Source of the DNA: Chrysomallon squamiferum
Taxonomy: Eukaryota > Mollusca > Gastropoda > Neomphalida > Peltospiridae
Length of the DNA stretch: 64,000 nucleotides
NCBI GenBank assembly: GCA_012295275.1
Contig: CM022673.1
Location: 16,351,310-16,415,309 of the forward strand
Direction of reading: 5' to 3'
The position numbers were made by a program, and so were the translations under genes. The notes under the pieces are model-generated. The model searched no databases and was not told the origin of the DNA. It saw only the letters and a program-made list of their open reading frames with translations. Shown one piece after another: positions 38,883-51,150 of this stretch (positions within the stretch are counted from its first letter, which is position 1; each line of letters starts with the position of its first letter).

Positions 38883-39524
38883 TTTAAAAATAATAAAAGG
38901 AAATAAAATAAGATAATAAAATAATAAAAAATAAATAAATAATAATAATTTGTGAGATAGACCTTACTATTATAAGCCCTTCCAGTTTATTTTTACACCA
39001 AAATGAGTTGGACCATTATCCTCAGCATTAGAATGCAGTACTCTACAAAATGAACAAATGTCATAATTCCCATTACAATACACCAAACCCTATTACAGCA
39101 AGATTTAAAAACATAAAGTTATTTAATAATGTAGAGTGGATAGGCAATAACACAGTCTGCTGAGAACAGAAATTGAACTAACCATCTATCTCTGATTTCT
39201 GGAATTAAATTATCAATTTGTGACAGTATGATTATTATTTCCTGTTATTTGTCACATATTAGTGAAGGAAAATGCTTAAAATATGAAAATTGTTTTAAAA
39301 TATTCATGTATTCTATCATTTTTGTGTTATGTATATAGTTCAGAATATTAAGACTTGAATTATTTATTTATATAATGTAATTACTTTTGTAATTTTCTTT
39401 TCATGTTCATAACATACATATACATCTAGTTTTTCCTTCTGTCTGCATCTCTATAAGTGTCTGTATCTGTGTCTGTCTATATATTTGAATTTAATATTTA
39501 TTTTGATATGAGATCTGTTTTACT

Positions 39525-39850
39525 TATTTTGAAACAGTGATGTGAAATGTTTTATAAATTTTGAAACACTGAAGTGAAATCTTTAATATTAATTTTGAAA
39601 TGAAATGTTTATCATTCATTTTAAAACATTGATATATATTTATTATTCATTTTGAAACACTAACATGAATTCTTTATTATTAATTTTAAAACAAAATATG
39701 AAATGTTTATTACTAATTTTGAAACACTGACATGAAATGTTTATGATATGGTTATTATCAATTTGTATACATTTACATTCATATATTTATCATTCATTCT
39801 GAACACCGATGTTTGTGATGTAGTTATTATTAATTTTGAAATAGTGACAT
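39525..39850. repeat. 38-bp minisatellite just upstream of exon 3
   Basis: Seven or so diverged copies of attaattttgaaacactgac plus atgaaatgtttatt. It ends about 65 bp before the exon 3 acceptor. Confidence 0.85.
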
Positions 39851-39916
39851 GGGATACGTGACATGGGATACATGAAATAATGTCAAAAGACTAATATTTG
39901 TTTTTTTGTTTAACAG

Positions 39917-40063
39917 ATTGAAATGCTGACACCAAAGCAGAATGGAGCAGTCCTACAGGATCATGAAGATGATGAAACAAAACGTTCACAGTCGTCAGCC
40001 ATCAAGGGAATGTGGAAAAAAGCTTTCAAAAACCTGAAGAGTAATGAGAAACAGAACTGGCTG
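39917..40063 (+). CDS. Exon 3: acidic patch and basic amphipathic helix
   Basis: 49 codons between tgtttaacag and ctg|gtaagt, phase 0 at both ends. It begins IEMLTPKQNGAVLQ, completing the helix of exon 2, passes an acidic run (DHEDDE) and then reads SAIKGMWKKAFKNLK. Modelled as a helix, the last segment puts I, M, W, F and L on one face and K residues on the other, typical of peripheral membrane or protein-docking helices. That role is inferred from pattern only. The A+T-rich surroundings make its balanced codon use stand out. The continuing frame past 40063 is intron. The minus-strand frame opposite is a shadow. Confidence 0.83.
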
Positions 40064-41418
40064 GTAAGTCAGACATCTTTTTGTACTTTTAATAACACTA
40101 GCACAGTAGGACTTGGTCATCTGAAAGAAAAGGGATCGATCCTCCCATTCTGCACAATGATTTGGTTCTGAGCTCATAATTTAAGTCCAGTTGAGTCATT
40201 TTCTAGTACAGTAATATAAAAGGCTACATGCTGTCCTATGCATGTCTGCGACAGACACGCCCGCTGGCTTGTTAGAAAGCATGCCTGTCATGGACGTGCT
40301 TCACAACAGCTCATTCTGATTAGCAAGTTTTTTCTAGTTCCAGTTCCACTATGCCTGATAATATAGATACAAATATCTTTGCCCTGTTCTGGGACAGCAC
40401 AAATAAAACATCTCTTTTAAAATAAAACTCACAGTTGACTGGTATTACTGGACCAGATAGAGGATTTCAGAAAGATGGGTGCTGTTATTGTAGTGAATAT
40501 AACTTTGAAGATCAATTTTGCTACATATTTAAACATCAGTCATACATAAGCACTAAAATAAGTTTGATAAATTATAAACATTATCAGCACAATTTAGACA
40601 AGATTATTATGATTATTAACCTTGTGAGTTTTGTTTTTATTTGTAGTTTTGTTTTTGTTTGTTTGTTTGTTTTTAAGATATTTGAGACATTAATTATAAC
40701 TGATCACATTAGAAATATGTGGTATTGTCTCTATAATTTGGATATCTGTTTTATAGAAGTTCTAATTACAACATATTCTGTATATATTTGTGGTTGTTAC
40801 ATTGATCTTTGGTTTAATAAAATTCTAAATGCTTAGGTAAATCCCCATTTTCCAGGTGATTGTTTTAAAGAGATTTCAATTATTACAAATTCTTCTTGTT
40901 GAGATATTGACTTCAGTATCTGGGTGACAGAGGTTTCAGTTACAACAGAATCCATTTCATGCAATAATTAGGTGTTGTTTTTGTATCATAATGCACTTGG
41001 CTGCTTGACAGAGTTTCCATTTAAAACCTGTTTGAAACAATAATGGTATCTCGTCCCTGTTATTTAGGTGTCTGTTTAGCAAAGGTTCAAATTACATCAG
41101 AACATTATCTTGCTCTTTCCACCAACATTTTCTAATTACAGGCTGATCTAACCAGCCATGTTTTCCATTTGTAACATAAAAATGTCATTACCAATGACCT
41201 TGCTAAGTGTATTTTTTATTTTTTGGAATCACATGGGATGGAGAAAAACTCGGCATCTGATAATGCAATCAGCTGTGCTCGTTAAGTGCATGTTCAGGTA
41301 TATGTCTTACCTGTGTAAGCATTCAGGTTGCCAGAAAAGTGTCATCACTCCTTTATCTGGTTTTATGTTCTGGCTTAGGTTTTTATTTTATTGATGGAAT
41401 AAAGTATTTAAGCCACAC

Positions 41419-41450
<32 letters not shown>

Positions 41451-41860
41451 CACTTTATAAATTTCTAGTAAACCCCCAAATTAGAGGCAATTTTAATATA
41501 AAACGTACAAAGGAGAGAGTTATTAAAATTGAATAAGTTGTCATATAAATTTTTGATATAGATTTTGTTAATTTTGTAGATACTGATATAAAATCAAAGA
41601 AAAGAAATATAAGGTTATTATCATTATTAGTAATAGTAAATGTATTTAAGGATATTTTAAAAGTTGCCTTGTTTTTAATACTGTGTGTTTAATGCAGACA
41701 TTTTATTTTATTGTTAATGTTATTTGTTTATTTTATTATTTATTTTGTTTAGTTTTCTTTATTTAAAATATTATTACAAGTTGATTTCGTTCAAATTTAT
41801 GTCAATTTTTGTTTATGTCATCCATTTTTCACATTTTCTTTATTAATATTTATATTTTAG
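40064..41860 (+). other. Intron 3, no gene seen
   Basis: 1.8 kb. 40115-40350 is richer in G+C with catgtctgcgacagacacgc and catgcctgtcatggacgtgc, an imperfect self-complementary pair that may be an old repeat element. A poly(A) run lies at about 41419-41446. Frames at 40435-40836 and 41158-41536 lack splice borders and coding composition. Confidence 0.6.
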
Positions 41861-41927
41861 ACAAAGAAGGGAAGCTTAATAAAAAGAAAAGATTCCAAAG
41901 ACCAAGAAGAACCAGAAGAAGAAATAT
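41861..41927 (+). CDS. Exon 4: Lys-rich then Glu-rich linker
   Basis: 67 nt between tttatattttag and atat|gtaagt, entering in phase 0 and leaving one base (T) of a split codon. It codes TKKGSLIKRKDSKDQEEPEE and two more residues, EI. The basic half contains KRKDS, a basophilic kinase-type site; the second half is a Glu cluster. The T joins GT of exon 5 to give Cys (TGT), so the frame runs on cleanly. It is too short to be seen as an open frame by length alone; support comes from strong splice sites at both ends and phase agreement. Confidence 0.78.
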
Positions 41928-44900
41928 GTAAGTAATTATCAAGGTGACTTTCAAAACATCAAACAGAAACTGAATTCATCAACTGTTGTTACACTCTTAC
42001 TCTAGTTTACAGTTAAACTGTTTTAAGTTACTTGCTACTTCTAGATTTGATCAGAAACACCTTAAAATCAGAAACAAGTTGGAACGTTACTTTTTACACA
42101 ATGTAGAATTATATATTAGTTTAAAAAAAATATAGTGTATTGTGTATGTATATTAAGTATGTTTGAGTGTATATATGTGTGCAATGTTTATGATTGTGTG
42201 TTTATGTGTATATACATCCCTGATAATGTGTTGCACAACAAAACTCAACAAACAAACACAAACAAGATAAAAAAAAAACTTTCATTATTATAGTGTAGTA
42301 CCTAATGCCACAAATGAAGACTGATTTAAACAAGTATTATCATTTCCTTTTTCTTGTACCTTTTTCATCTCAAGTGTGGTTTATCTAAATATCTTTAGTC
42401 ATGCAACTGTGTTTTATTTAATGTTAGCAACATCATAATTAGTAATTTCAGATGAAACAGTTAATATGTTTATTTTTTGGGTACAGATATCAAAGTAAAG
42501 CATCCAGTTAGTGATACAGTCAGCTGTTTTCTATTAGCTGCCAGTGAGACCAGATTTTCTTAATTCTTTCCTAACACAATCCTTATTGACTCAGCTGAAG
42601 CTCAGTCTGCAGTCCATTTGTTAAATATAAATTCACAAATACACCAAATTGGTTTCCGATTGTCAGTCATTTAATGTTTCTGAAGTGTATTTCTAGAGAA
42701 TAGTAAATATATTTCTTGGAGCTCTTCAAGGCTTATAATAACAATATTTATTTTGGGATTGTATTAATGATTTCTTCAGTCACTTTCAATGAATGTTAAT
42801 AATAAGTTCTATTTACTTTTATAACTTTAATTATCAAATATAAATCTACAATTTATAATTGACAACCATCAAACATTTGTCTGTTGTTTTGTTGTTTATT
42901 TTGTAGTTTTTTTCACTAACAGAGGTTTCCATCTGTTTGTGATTTCTCCTAATTAAGCTGCTGGCATCAGTCCAGATAAGTCATCAAGAAAATATTATCA
43001 TCTTAATCTCCTACCAACATAGTTGCTTTAAGAGAATTAGTTCTGTTTTCTGATGTAACACAGTACCAGTCTTAATTACTCTAATTTAGAACTCTCTCTT
43101 TTTTTTTTTCTCATCTCAGCTTATACAGATGTTACATTCCAGATAATACAAAAAATGAAACATTCTATTGTGCATATCTTTATAGCAAACAGATGTGAAT
43201 TAAAGAACAGATAACTCTGTTGTTAAATGAAAATAATTAATTACAAAACACCTGTGTAATTGTATGTGAGGAAGATAAAGTGAGGTGATTTAGTTCTTTT
43301 GTTTATTTTTTAAATAAATTTCACTGTACACAAAATTATTTGCTCTTAGTGTATTATTACATATCTTTTATTTATATATCTTCTAGTTAATAATAATAAC
43401 AACAGCAGCAACAAAAACGGCAATAACAACAACAACAACAACAATAATAATCAGTTAATCTGTAAAGAATAAGAAGATCATGAATCATAAAATAAAAGGG
43501 TGATGAAATGGAACTTCAGTTTTTAGTGAAAATGATATTGTTTTTTTCAAAGAATTAACAGTTTTTATTAAAATATATATATTAATAGCAATACATGAAG
43601 ATAAATCAATTAAAAAAGGTCTGGAAAGTTTAATCCTGAAATAAATGTACTGACTAAACCCAGACATGTCAGCAAAAACATCATTAAGAACAATATTTTC
43701 TTGGCCTAGGTTCATTAACAGTGACATCTGGTGCATGCAATTTATGGGGAGTTAACTCTAATTTGCTTGATTAGTCACAGTTAACTGTTTATTTAATTGT
43801 TAAACTGGAACTCATCTTGTTTACATCATTTTGCCAGCTGTGGAAAAACACACACCTGTCTTAGTGTGAAAATCACACTGCTAAATCAGTCAGAGTAATA
43901 TTGATACAGTTACCATGATTTGGCAGCAGTATATATAATAAAGTTCATAATCACTGTAATGTTGTTTTTTTACTGCTGATAACATGATGCTGTTGTATTT
44001 ATAATAAATTTATATAAAACATAAATGGAATAAGGCATAGGCTACTTTAACACAAGACTTTCACATTCAAATGGAATAAAACATTTTAAAAGTGGAATGG
44101 CAAAGAATTTATTACAAGAAATATATTTTTATAATAACAATTTTAATACAAGATATTTATATTTAGAAAAAATAAATAAATAATAATTAACAAGATTTTA
44201 ACAAGGAAAAATTTATTATAATATATTTATTTTTATAAAACTTAAATTGTAAAAAAAATTGTTTAAAACAAGATATTTATTTTCAAAAGGATAAATTTGG
44301 TATAAAATATTTATTTTTATAAAGAACAAATGGGGAAAAAAAATTAAAAATTAAAAACATATTTAAATTTATAAAAAAGAAATTTAAGAAGGAAAAATTG
44401 ATTACAAGATATTTATATTTATAAAACAAAAGTAGAAAAAAAGATGATTTAAATCAAGATATTTATTTATTTACTGTGGTAAACAGCTGAAATACACTGA
44501 GGTGTGACTCATACCACAGTAAGCCAGGTAAAACAATGATTTCTGATCATAACAGGTGCCCTGGCTTCAACTCAAAATAACAAGAAAAGTTTTAATTGTA
44601 GCAGACATTTTTTGTTTTGACACCCTGTCAGCTTTCTTTTCACTTCCATAAATCTGTCTGTGTGCCGTATGTAAAAAAAAATTCAAACAGTAATTTTAAC
44701 AATATTTACATTTTAAAAATATTTTTTAGTCTCTGAATTTATTGTCTTGTAAGTGATAAATTGCAGTTTAGATTTAATTAATTGTTATTTTGGGTTTGTT
44801 TTTGCAGAGTTTTGGGTTTATGTAGATTTATTTGTTGTCTTGTTCTACTGTTAGTCTTCCTTTCTTCTTCTTTTTCTGATTTTCTATTAATAAACTTTAG

Positions 44901-46229
44901 GATTCACAGTTTGAAAAATTCATAGAAAGTGTAAATTTTCAAGACTAAAGAAACTAGCCTTTCTTTATATTAAAAATCCCACAAAAACCTTAAACAATTT
45001 GCTGCTTAATTTTCTTTTGTCAGCAATTAACAACATTCTAAGATTCAATTTGTCAAAGCACATCACAGTTAACAGAAAAACAATAATCTAAGATACCAGT
45101 AGTGGAGATACTAAACATTCTAAGGTAGTTTACCAAGAAACAAAATTTCTACAGCAATTACATTGCCAAGCACTTTGTGTTAGCTCTGTTTGTAAAGTAC
45201 GAAGGTTATTTCTTTTTGTACTTTTGTTTATTACAATTTTTTTTTATTTTTTAAAACATTGTTTTGTATGTTTTCTGCACTTTCAGAGAATGTTTAACAA
45301 TATGTCTTTCACCAAATGATGTGCCAACAAAAACAAATATCAGTTTTCTAACTAGTAAGATCTATAGTCTTAATTCTATTATTCTGTAATTGTTCAGCAA
45401 TTTTTTCTGTATTAATAATATCAACAGAATTAAATAATACGTGTTAGAGAAAAAAAACTGCCTAATTACTGTTTAAGAAAAAAAGAAAGAAAAACCTGAG
45501 AAAAAACAGACATAAAAATCTATTTTGTTTAGAATTTATATCTGTCAGTTACTGGCATCTCTACAAACAGTGCCAAGAGAAGAGATACCATCTTCTTAAA
45601 AGTAATGTCAGTTTTAACAAACAAACTTTTACTGACTTTAATTTGAATAACTGCATTCATACTGAATTCAAATTAAAAAATTAACATGTAGAATGTTTAT
45701 AAAATCATTATTATATTAATACAGTTTTAATTTTTATAAAATCTATTTTTATTTTCAACAAACAGAGATCATAAATTTTTGGAAGTTATAAGTTCTTTAT
45801 GTGTTTAGAAAGTAACCCTTTTACTTGAGATGATCTCAAAATATCTTTCTTGACATCCCAATAACAGTTTCAAAATTTCTTCTCGTATTCCTTTATTTAC
45901 TTATAATTATATCAGTGAATAGGATTATAATCTGTACAGTTGCCCAAAGTAATCAGCCATGCCAAAGAGACTACTACAGGAATTTAAATTTACATTGTAG
46001 TTTTTTACCCTTGGACTGTATTATTCATTTTTTTCCAAATACTTTTTACAATCATGAGATAAAAACATGTCAACAGTAAAAAAAATATTACAAACATCAT
46101 TTTGTCATGAAACTATTTAATTGCAGGTAATGTATTATATAAAAAATAATTTTTTTAATTGATAACAGTTTTATATTCTGAAATAGTGTGATTAGATCTA
46201 GCTAACAGTATTTTGTTTCTGTGTTCAAG
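41928..46229 (+). other. Intron 4, no gene seen
   Basis: 4.3 kb of A+T-rich DNA. A Asn/Thr-type (AAC/AAT) tract lies at 43390-43452 and a diverged 60-bp repeat at 44040-44470. 42500-43060 and 43700-43940 are more complex but show no exon. The small minus-strand frame at 43485-43736 lacks support. Confidence 0.6.
44040..44470. repeat. Diverged repeat, about 60-bp period
   Basis: The words acaagatatttatttttata and aaaacaaatgga/aaaaaa recur six or seven times with heavy drift. Confidence 0.7.
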
Positions 46230-46376
46230 GTAAGGAGATAGACCCTGTCTACAGCTTACTCAAATGTGCAGCTGACCTCCCGAAAGCCAGCAAGTCTGCC
46301 TGCAGCGTCAGCAGCAAGCATGGCTCACACGACAGCAGTGGCAACACCTCGAAAACTTCCAGTCCATCATCATCAG
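46230..46376 (+). CDS. Exon 5: DPVYSLLKCAADLP segment and Ser-rich hinge
   Basis: 147 nt between tctgtgttcaag and tcatcag|gtacca, entering and leaving with one base of a split codon. It reads CKEIDPVYSLLKCAADLPKA, then a Ser/Lys/His-rich hinge ending in SKTSSPSSS. The first 20 residues are the most ordered-looking part of the protein and a good handle for homology search. G+C here is clearly above the flanks. This exon is the branching point: its final G can be completed by exon 6, 7, 8, 9, 10 or 11. Its donor, gtacca, is weaker than the others, which would suit regulated choice. Confidence 0.87.
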
Positions 46377-47079
46377 GTACCATGTTGGTGATTCTGTCAG
46401 TGTGTCAGTCTGTCCAGTAGATCATTATTAATTTCTTTACAAAGAACTGCTATCATTATGGTTCATTACTTAAATCATTAATATTTTGTGTTTGTCCATA
46501 GTTCTGTGTGTCTGTGTGAAAATGTATTATTGATGTTTGTATCCAGGATTATTATCTTTATGGATCATTATTTAAATGATTAATATAGCAGAACATCATG
46601 TTCTGATCTTGGGTGGATGTCCGTGATACCATCTGTCAGTCAGTGTTGTTGAAAATGTACTGGTTGTTATTGTTATCTGTATTTTAATCATGATTAATTA
46701 TATATCCTGAAAATGAGGTTATCATGGTACTTTGTCAGTATATCAGAACTATTATCATTAATAATAACTGCAGTTTCTGAATTCTTATATGGTGAGTTTT
46801 TGTCAGTATACCTGTCAGTCTGTCACCTATACTGATGGTTTATTATCAGCTATGAAGTCAGGAACTCATTATGGTTTATTTTCTAAATGGTTTAATATAG
46901 CCAAATGTAATCTTGCATCATTTCTGTCTGTTATTCTGTCTGTCAAGATCTTTAGTGTATTTCAGATACATTTTAAATCAACTTACAATGAAATTGTTAT
47001 CACTTAGACTATTTGGGTACGTTATGGTTACCATTAGGTCTATCAGCAAGTAGTTTTAAAAATAAATTATCAAGTTTTG

Positions 47080-47370
47080 GCTGGCTACACAATACAGTTG
47101 TCATTGGATACACTGTGATGTTATCACTGCTACACTCTTAAGTTGTCACTGTAGATACTATCATGTTTTTATGAAATCATTATCAAGTTGTTACTGGTAC
47201 ATTTTCAAGTTGTTACTGGATGCACTGTCAAGTTTTATTAAAAAATTATCAAGTTGTTATTAGATATACTGTCAAGTTTCACTGATACATTATCAAGTTC
47301 TTGCTGGATATATCATCAAGTTATTTTATTCTTGTAGTTATTAGTATGCCATCCAGTGTCTTAGAGTGCA
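47080..47370. repeat. Diverged 27-32 bp minisatellite
   Basis: About eight copies of tatcaagttgttactggata with cactg, drifting toward both ends. Confidence 0.8.
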
Positions 47371-48261
47371 CTATCAAAATGTTTATACATTAATTTAGAT
47401 ACATCAATATATAAACTGTTTTGTGTTTTCTCTGTTGAAAATGATTAGCACACAAATACAAAATTTCACAATGCACCAAGACAAAACCATCACTTGAAAC
47501 ATCAGACTTGTGTAACAGTCATTAGCAGGCATTTTGTTGCCCTTGGAAACTATGAATATTTCATGACACAAATTATTCTCTTTGTTACAGCATAAATGAT
47601 GTGTTGGTATAATATTCTTTCTCATGATTCAGCATAATTCTATCATATGCTTCATTTCTAAAGCCCTATATTTAATCCCGAGTTAAACCTAATTCTAAAT
47701 ATCAAAAAAAGTATTGCTAACGAAATGAGGGAAATATTTTCATATTTAATTATATATTTTATTTTTATCCTAATGTGAAATTTGATTATGGATCAGTATA
47801 TGTATTTTCAGACCCTCATATCTAATTTTAATCATAATTCTTCAATTAATTGTAACCTAATTTTAATTTTTTTTTTCCTATTCCATTCGAAGTCAAAATT
47901 AAAACCCTAATCTAGGCTAAATTCTGTTTCTAATCTTTATGTTTTATACAAGACATTCAGAAAAACATTTGATATTATAATTGTATAGCTTATGTCTTGT
48001 AACTGTTAATTTTTATTCCAGGTTAATATTGCAGATAGTAATTAAAATATTATTTAATTTAATTCATTATTTGTCATAAATCTAACAAATGATCTTAAAC
48101 AAAAGATCTTAAACAAAACTTTCTTATAATTATTAACATATTTATGCCATTATGTAGATCAAACCCTTCCAGAAAGAGAATATAATATAATTTTTTTTTT
48201 CTGTTTAAATCTTTGGGTTTTACTTCCATATATTGTCACAGTTTCTGTTGTGAGAAGATAT

Positions 48262-48277
48262 ATACATACATACATAC

Positions 48278-48352
<75 letters not shown>
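48262..48352. repeat. (CATA)n then (GA)n microsatellite
   Basis: Four to five CATA units, then about 36 GA units. The mirrored RERERE and SLSLSL frames are artefacts. Confidence 0.99.
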
Positions 48353-48356
<4 letters not shown>

Positions 48357-48962
48357 CAGATGAAAGTTAGAAAGAGAGAAAGGAAAAGAAATAAAAATAC
48401 AGAGAAAAGACAAACTGTAAAGAAAAAATAGAATGAACATCAGAACAAAACTTAAAATTGTACTTGGAAGCTTTCTTTAGAATCTTCTTTATCTGTTCAT
48501 TTTCTTCAGCAGCTTAACTCTTGGTGCACTGAGTACATAGTTCAGTGTTAGTCTTTTACCTGCTTCTTGATACAAAAGATCTAAAGATATATCTTTGTTA
48601 TGTTTGGAGACTGGTTACATTAAAATCTGGCTCGGTACCAGTGTATTCAGGTACTTCAGTCAATGTCTTTTTTACACTGATCTTAAATCTAGCCAAAGAA
48701 AACTTTTAGTCACAGATCCCTGACAGCTGTTGGTCTTACAAAATAATGGTATCATTTACAAAGTAGCTGACTTATTTTGTTAATCATCTATTTAAAAATA
48801 ATAATAATAAAAATAAAAAATAATATTGATGATGATGATGATTTGATTTTATTGCTACTTGAAAAAGTTTAGCTAAAGAAGTAATCTATTTTAAAACAAG
48901 AAGTCACTAAAAACTTTTATAGAGAACTTAAAAACCCTCACAAATATAATCAGTAACAAAAA

Positions 48963-49012
48963 CACAGATGCAAAAAAAAAAAAAAAAGAAAAAAAAGAAT
49001 GAAAAAAAAAAG
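48963..49012. repeat. A-rich tract
   Basis: Poly(A) broken by a few G and T residues. Confidence 0.9.
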
Positions 49013-49264
49013 GTTTGGCTTCACTCCAGTCCAGTTGTTTTAAAACACAGATATAATTTTTTTTATTGTTGTTTCTTGCTAGATAAAAAAGATATAAGAC
49101 TTACGTCAACATGACAAAAACAACTATTACAAAGATAGTATATCTTTTTATCACCTTCAGCACATTTGTATTAGTGACATTTTATTGTTGTGTTTATAAA
49201 ATATTGATTTAAAAAAACTGTAATAAAGATAAATGTGTGGAGATATGGTGTACCTGATCCATGT

Positions 49265-49266
<2 letters not shown>

Positions 49267-49331
<65 letters not shown>
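49267..49331. repeat. (GA)n microsatellite
   Basis: About 32 uninterrupted GA units, on the same strand as the tract 1 kb upstream. Confidence 0.99.
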
Positions 49332-49335
<4 letters not shown>

Positions 49336-49489
49336 AATATTGATATTTAAATATTTAATGAGTTAGTTATTAATTAACCAAGTTAGTAATTAATACAGTG
49401 CCATATAAATGGTTATTAATAGTCTGTTATACAAATAAATTACAACTAATTAGGTATAATAAATTACCTGACAATATTTAAATTTGTTA

Positions 49490-50425
49490 CCAAAGTAGTG
49501 TTATAAAAATCAGCTATCATTATAGTAATTAGATACTGATTTGTAAATATTAAGGATAGTGGTTAGAAGTATAATATTATAATAATTAGTTACACAAGCA
49601 GTTTTACATTCAGCTTACAGATGTAGTATAATGTAAATTATTAATTGTTACATGACTGTAGTGGTATGTTACCAAAACAGTTATAAAGTAGTTATCAAGA
49701 GAGTGTTTCATAAATTAGTTTGTGAAGTAGTATTATTAATGAAGTAATATTATATAAATTAGTTATTGAAATAGTGTCATATAATATAGTTACTGAAGTA
49801 GTATTGTATAAATTACTTATTATATTAGTGTTATATAAAATATAAATTAATTATTGAAATATTAGCATATAAATTAGTTATTTAAGTAGTTATACTAATT
49901 ACTTATAACAGTAGTAATATGTAAATAAGTTACTGAAGTAGTATTATGTAAATTGGTTTCGGAAATAGTATTATGTAAATTGTTTCTGAAATAGTTATAT
50001 AAACCAGTTATTGAAGTAGTTTACCACATACTAGATAAACAGTGTTATGCAAGTGAGTTATGGAAGTACTGTTAAATTAATTATTGAAGTAGCTGTAATA
50101 TTGAAGTTAATTATTGTAGTATTGTAAGATAGTTAATTAAATAGTTAATATGTTAGTTATTGAAGTAGTATTACATAAATTAGTTTTGAAGTGGTCTTAT
50201 GTAAATTAGTTATTGAAGTAGTATTACATGAATTAGTTTTGAAGTGGTGTTAGGTCAATTAGTTTTTTAAGTAGTATTATATATTATTAGTTCTTGAAGT
50301 AGTATTATGTAAATTAGTTATTGAAGTACCATTATATAAATAAGTTTTTGGAGAGGTGCTGTACAAGTTAGTTACTGAAGTAGTATTATGACATATTAGT
50401 TAATGAAGTAGTGCACTGTAAATAA
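49490..50425. repeat. 28-bp minisatellite next to exon 6
   Basis: About thirty diverged copies of gttattgaagtagtattata plus taaatta. The array runs to about 22 bp before the exon 6 acceptor, so most of the upstream splicing environment of exon 6 is repeat. Confidence 0.93.
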
Positions 50426-50447
50426 ATGACTACTGACTTTGTTTCAG

Positions 50448-50530
50448 ACCCACTTCACAACTGCCACTGTGGTTCCTCAGGCTGCTCTTGTCCCTGTCAC
50501 AGGAAGACCACTGACAAGAAGCCAAAATGA
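50448..50530 (+). CDS. Exon 6: alternative terminal exon, Cys-rich tail
   Basis: It follows ctactgactttgtttcag, a very good branch point and acceptor. The G from exon 5 plus AC gives Asp, and the frame reads DPLHNCHCGSSGCSCPCHRK followed by TTDKKPK and TGA at 50528-50530, 27 residues. Five Cys in twelve positions (CxCxxxxCxCxC) then a polybasic end fit either metal binding or palmitoylation with electrostatic membrane attachment; neither can be chosen from sequence. No donor is evident before the stop, so I treat it as a last exon, with AATAAA signals at 50992 and 51130. G+C is well above the flanks. Confidence 0.75.
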
Positions 50531-50991
50531 ACTTGTAGTTTAGTCCATGGCAAGCATTATATATGACTTGGGTTTTTTTTTTTTTGAAAAGAAAAGAATT
50601 GATGAATTCTCTTTGTGCTGAATTTTGTGACTTCTTAAAATAATTTGGCCAGTTCAGTCTGCTGTACATAAAACCATGATTATTTTTTTTTTTTTTATCA
50701 AACACAACCTATGCATGCTTACCAGATCATGACATCTGTTCTTTCTGTGCTATATATTTCTTTTTGTTCTATTCTTTCTTTCATTCTTTCCATTTCCCAG
50801 GTTTTCCAGCTTGTCAGACTTGGAAATTAACTCCTGTGGTATCCTGCCTTAACAACCATCCAGTTAATTAAATTAATTAATAATTTGTTCTTGGATCAAA
50901 ATAATTTTGATTTTTTCATTCAAATTATTGCATTTTCACTGTTACAACTGATCTGAATGCATTTGAAAACCAAAATTATCCTCACCTCAGA

Positions 50992-50997
50992 AATAAA
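50992..50997 (+). terminator. Poly(A) signal, exon 6 (proximal)
   Basis: AATAAA about 460 nt after the stop. Chance matches are common in such A+T-rich DNA. Confidence 0.35.
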
Positions 50998-51129
50998 TTT
51001 ACCTTTTGTATTATCATTAACGAATGTTTGTGTTTAACTCTAAAGATTTTGAGAATCAGAGATGTCTGTCAAATTATGCAAATGAACTTCAGACTTCTGT
51101 TTTATGCAATTATGGGAATTATTTTGGAA

Positions 51130-51135
51130 AATAAA
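51130..51135 (+). terminator. Poly(A) signal, exon 6 (distal)
   Basis: AATAAA in ggaaaataaagcttt, about 600 nt after the stop. The sequence becomes low-complexity soon after, so this is the better candidate. Confidence 0.4.
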
Positions 51136-51150
51136 GCTTTAGAATATATC

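Larger units (their letters stand above)
31001..39916 (+). other. Giant intron, part 4, up to exon 3
   Basis: Contains a purine-rich block, a pyrimidine-rich block, a diverged duplication and further simple repeats, listed separately. 31620-31790, 33700-34480, 34690-35000 and 37440-37700 are comparatively complex but show no coding frame with splice borders. T-rich frames near 32942-33283 come from pyrimidine-rich low complexity. Confidence 0.6.
46377..50447 (+). other. Intron 5: repeats dominate, no gene seen
   Basis: 46390-47000 carries a loose 100-170 bp repeat (cattatggttcattacttaa and variants). Minisatellites and two (AG)n tracts are listed separately. 47390-48170 and 48440-48780 are plain A+T-rich sequence. 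The acceptor side ends ctactgactttgtttcag, with tactgac matching the animal branch-point consensus. Confidence 0.7.
50531..51150 (+). other. Putative 3' UTR after exon 6
   Basis: Follows the TGA without a splice signal. It has more mixed composition than the intron and ends with AATAAA signals. The minus-strand frame at 50430-50705 is a shadow. Confidence 0.5.

Noticed and set aside
40435-40836. 133-codon + frame in intron 3
   Set aside because: No acceptor/donor pair matching neighbouring phases and A+T-driven residue use; ATG context and homology absent.
41158-41394. 78-codon + frame in intron 3
   Set aside because: No splice borders; the later part runs into a poly(A) tract.
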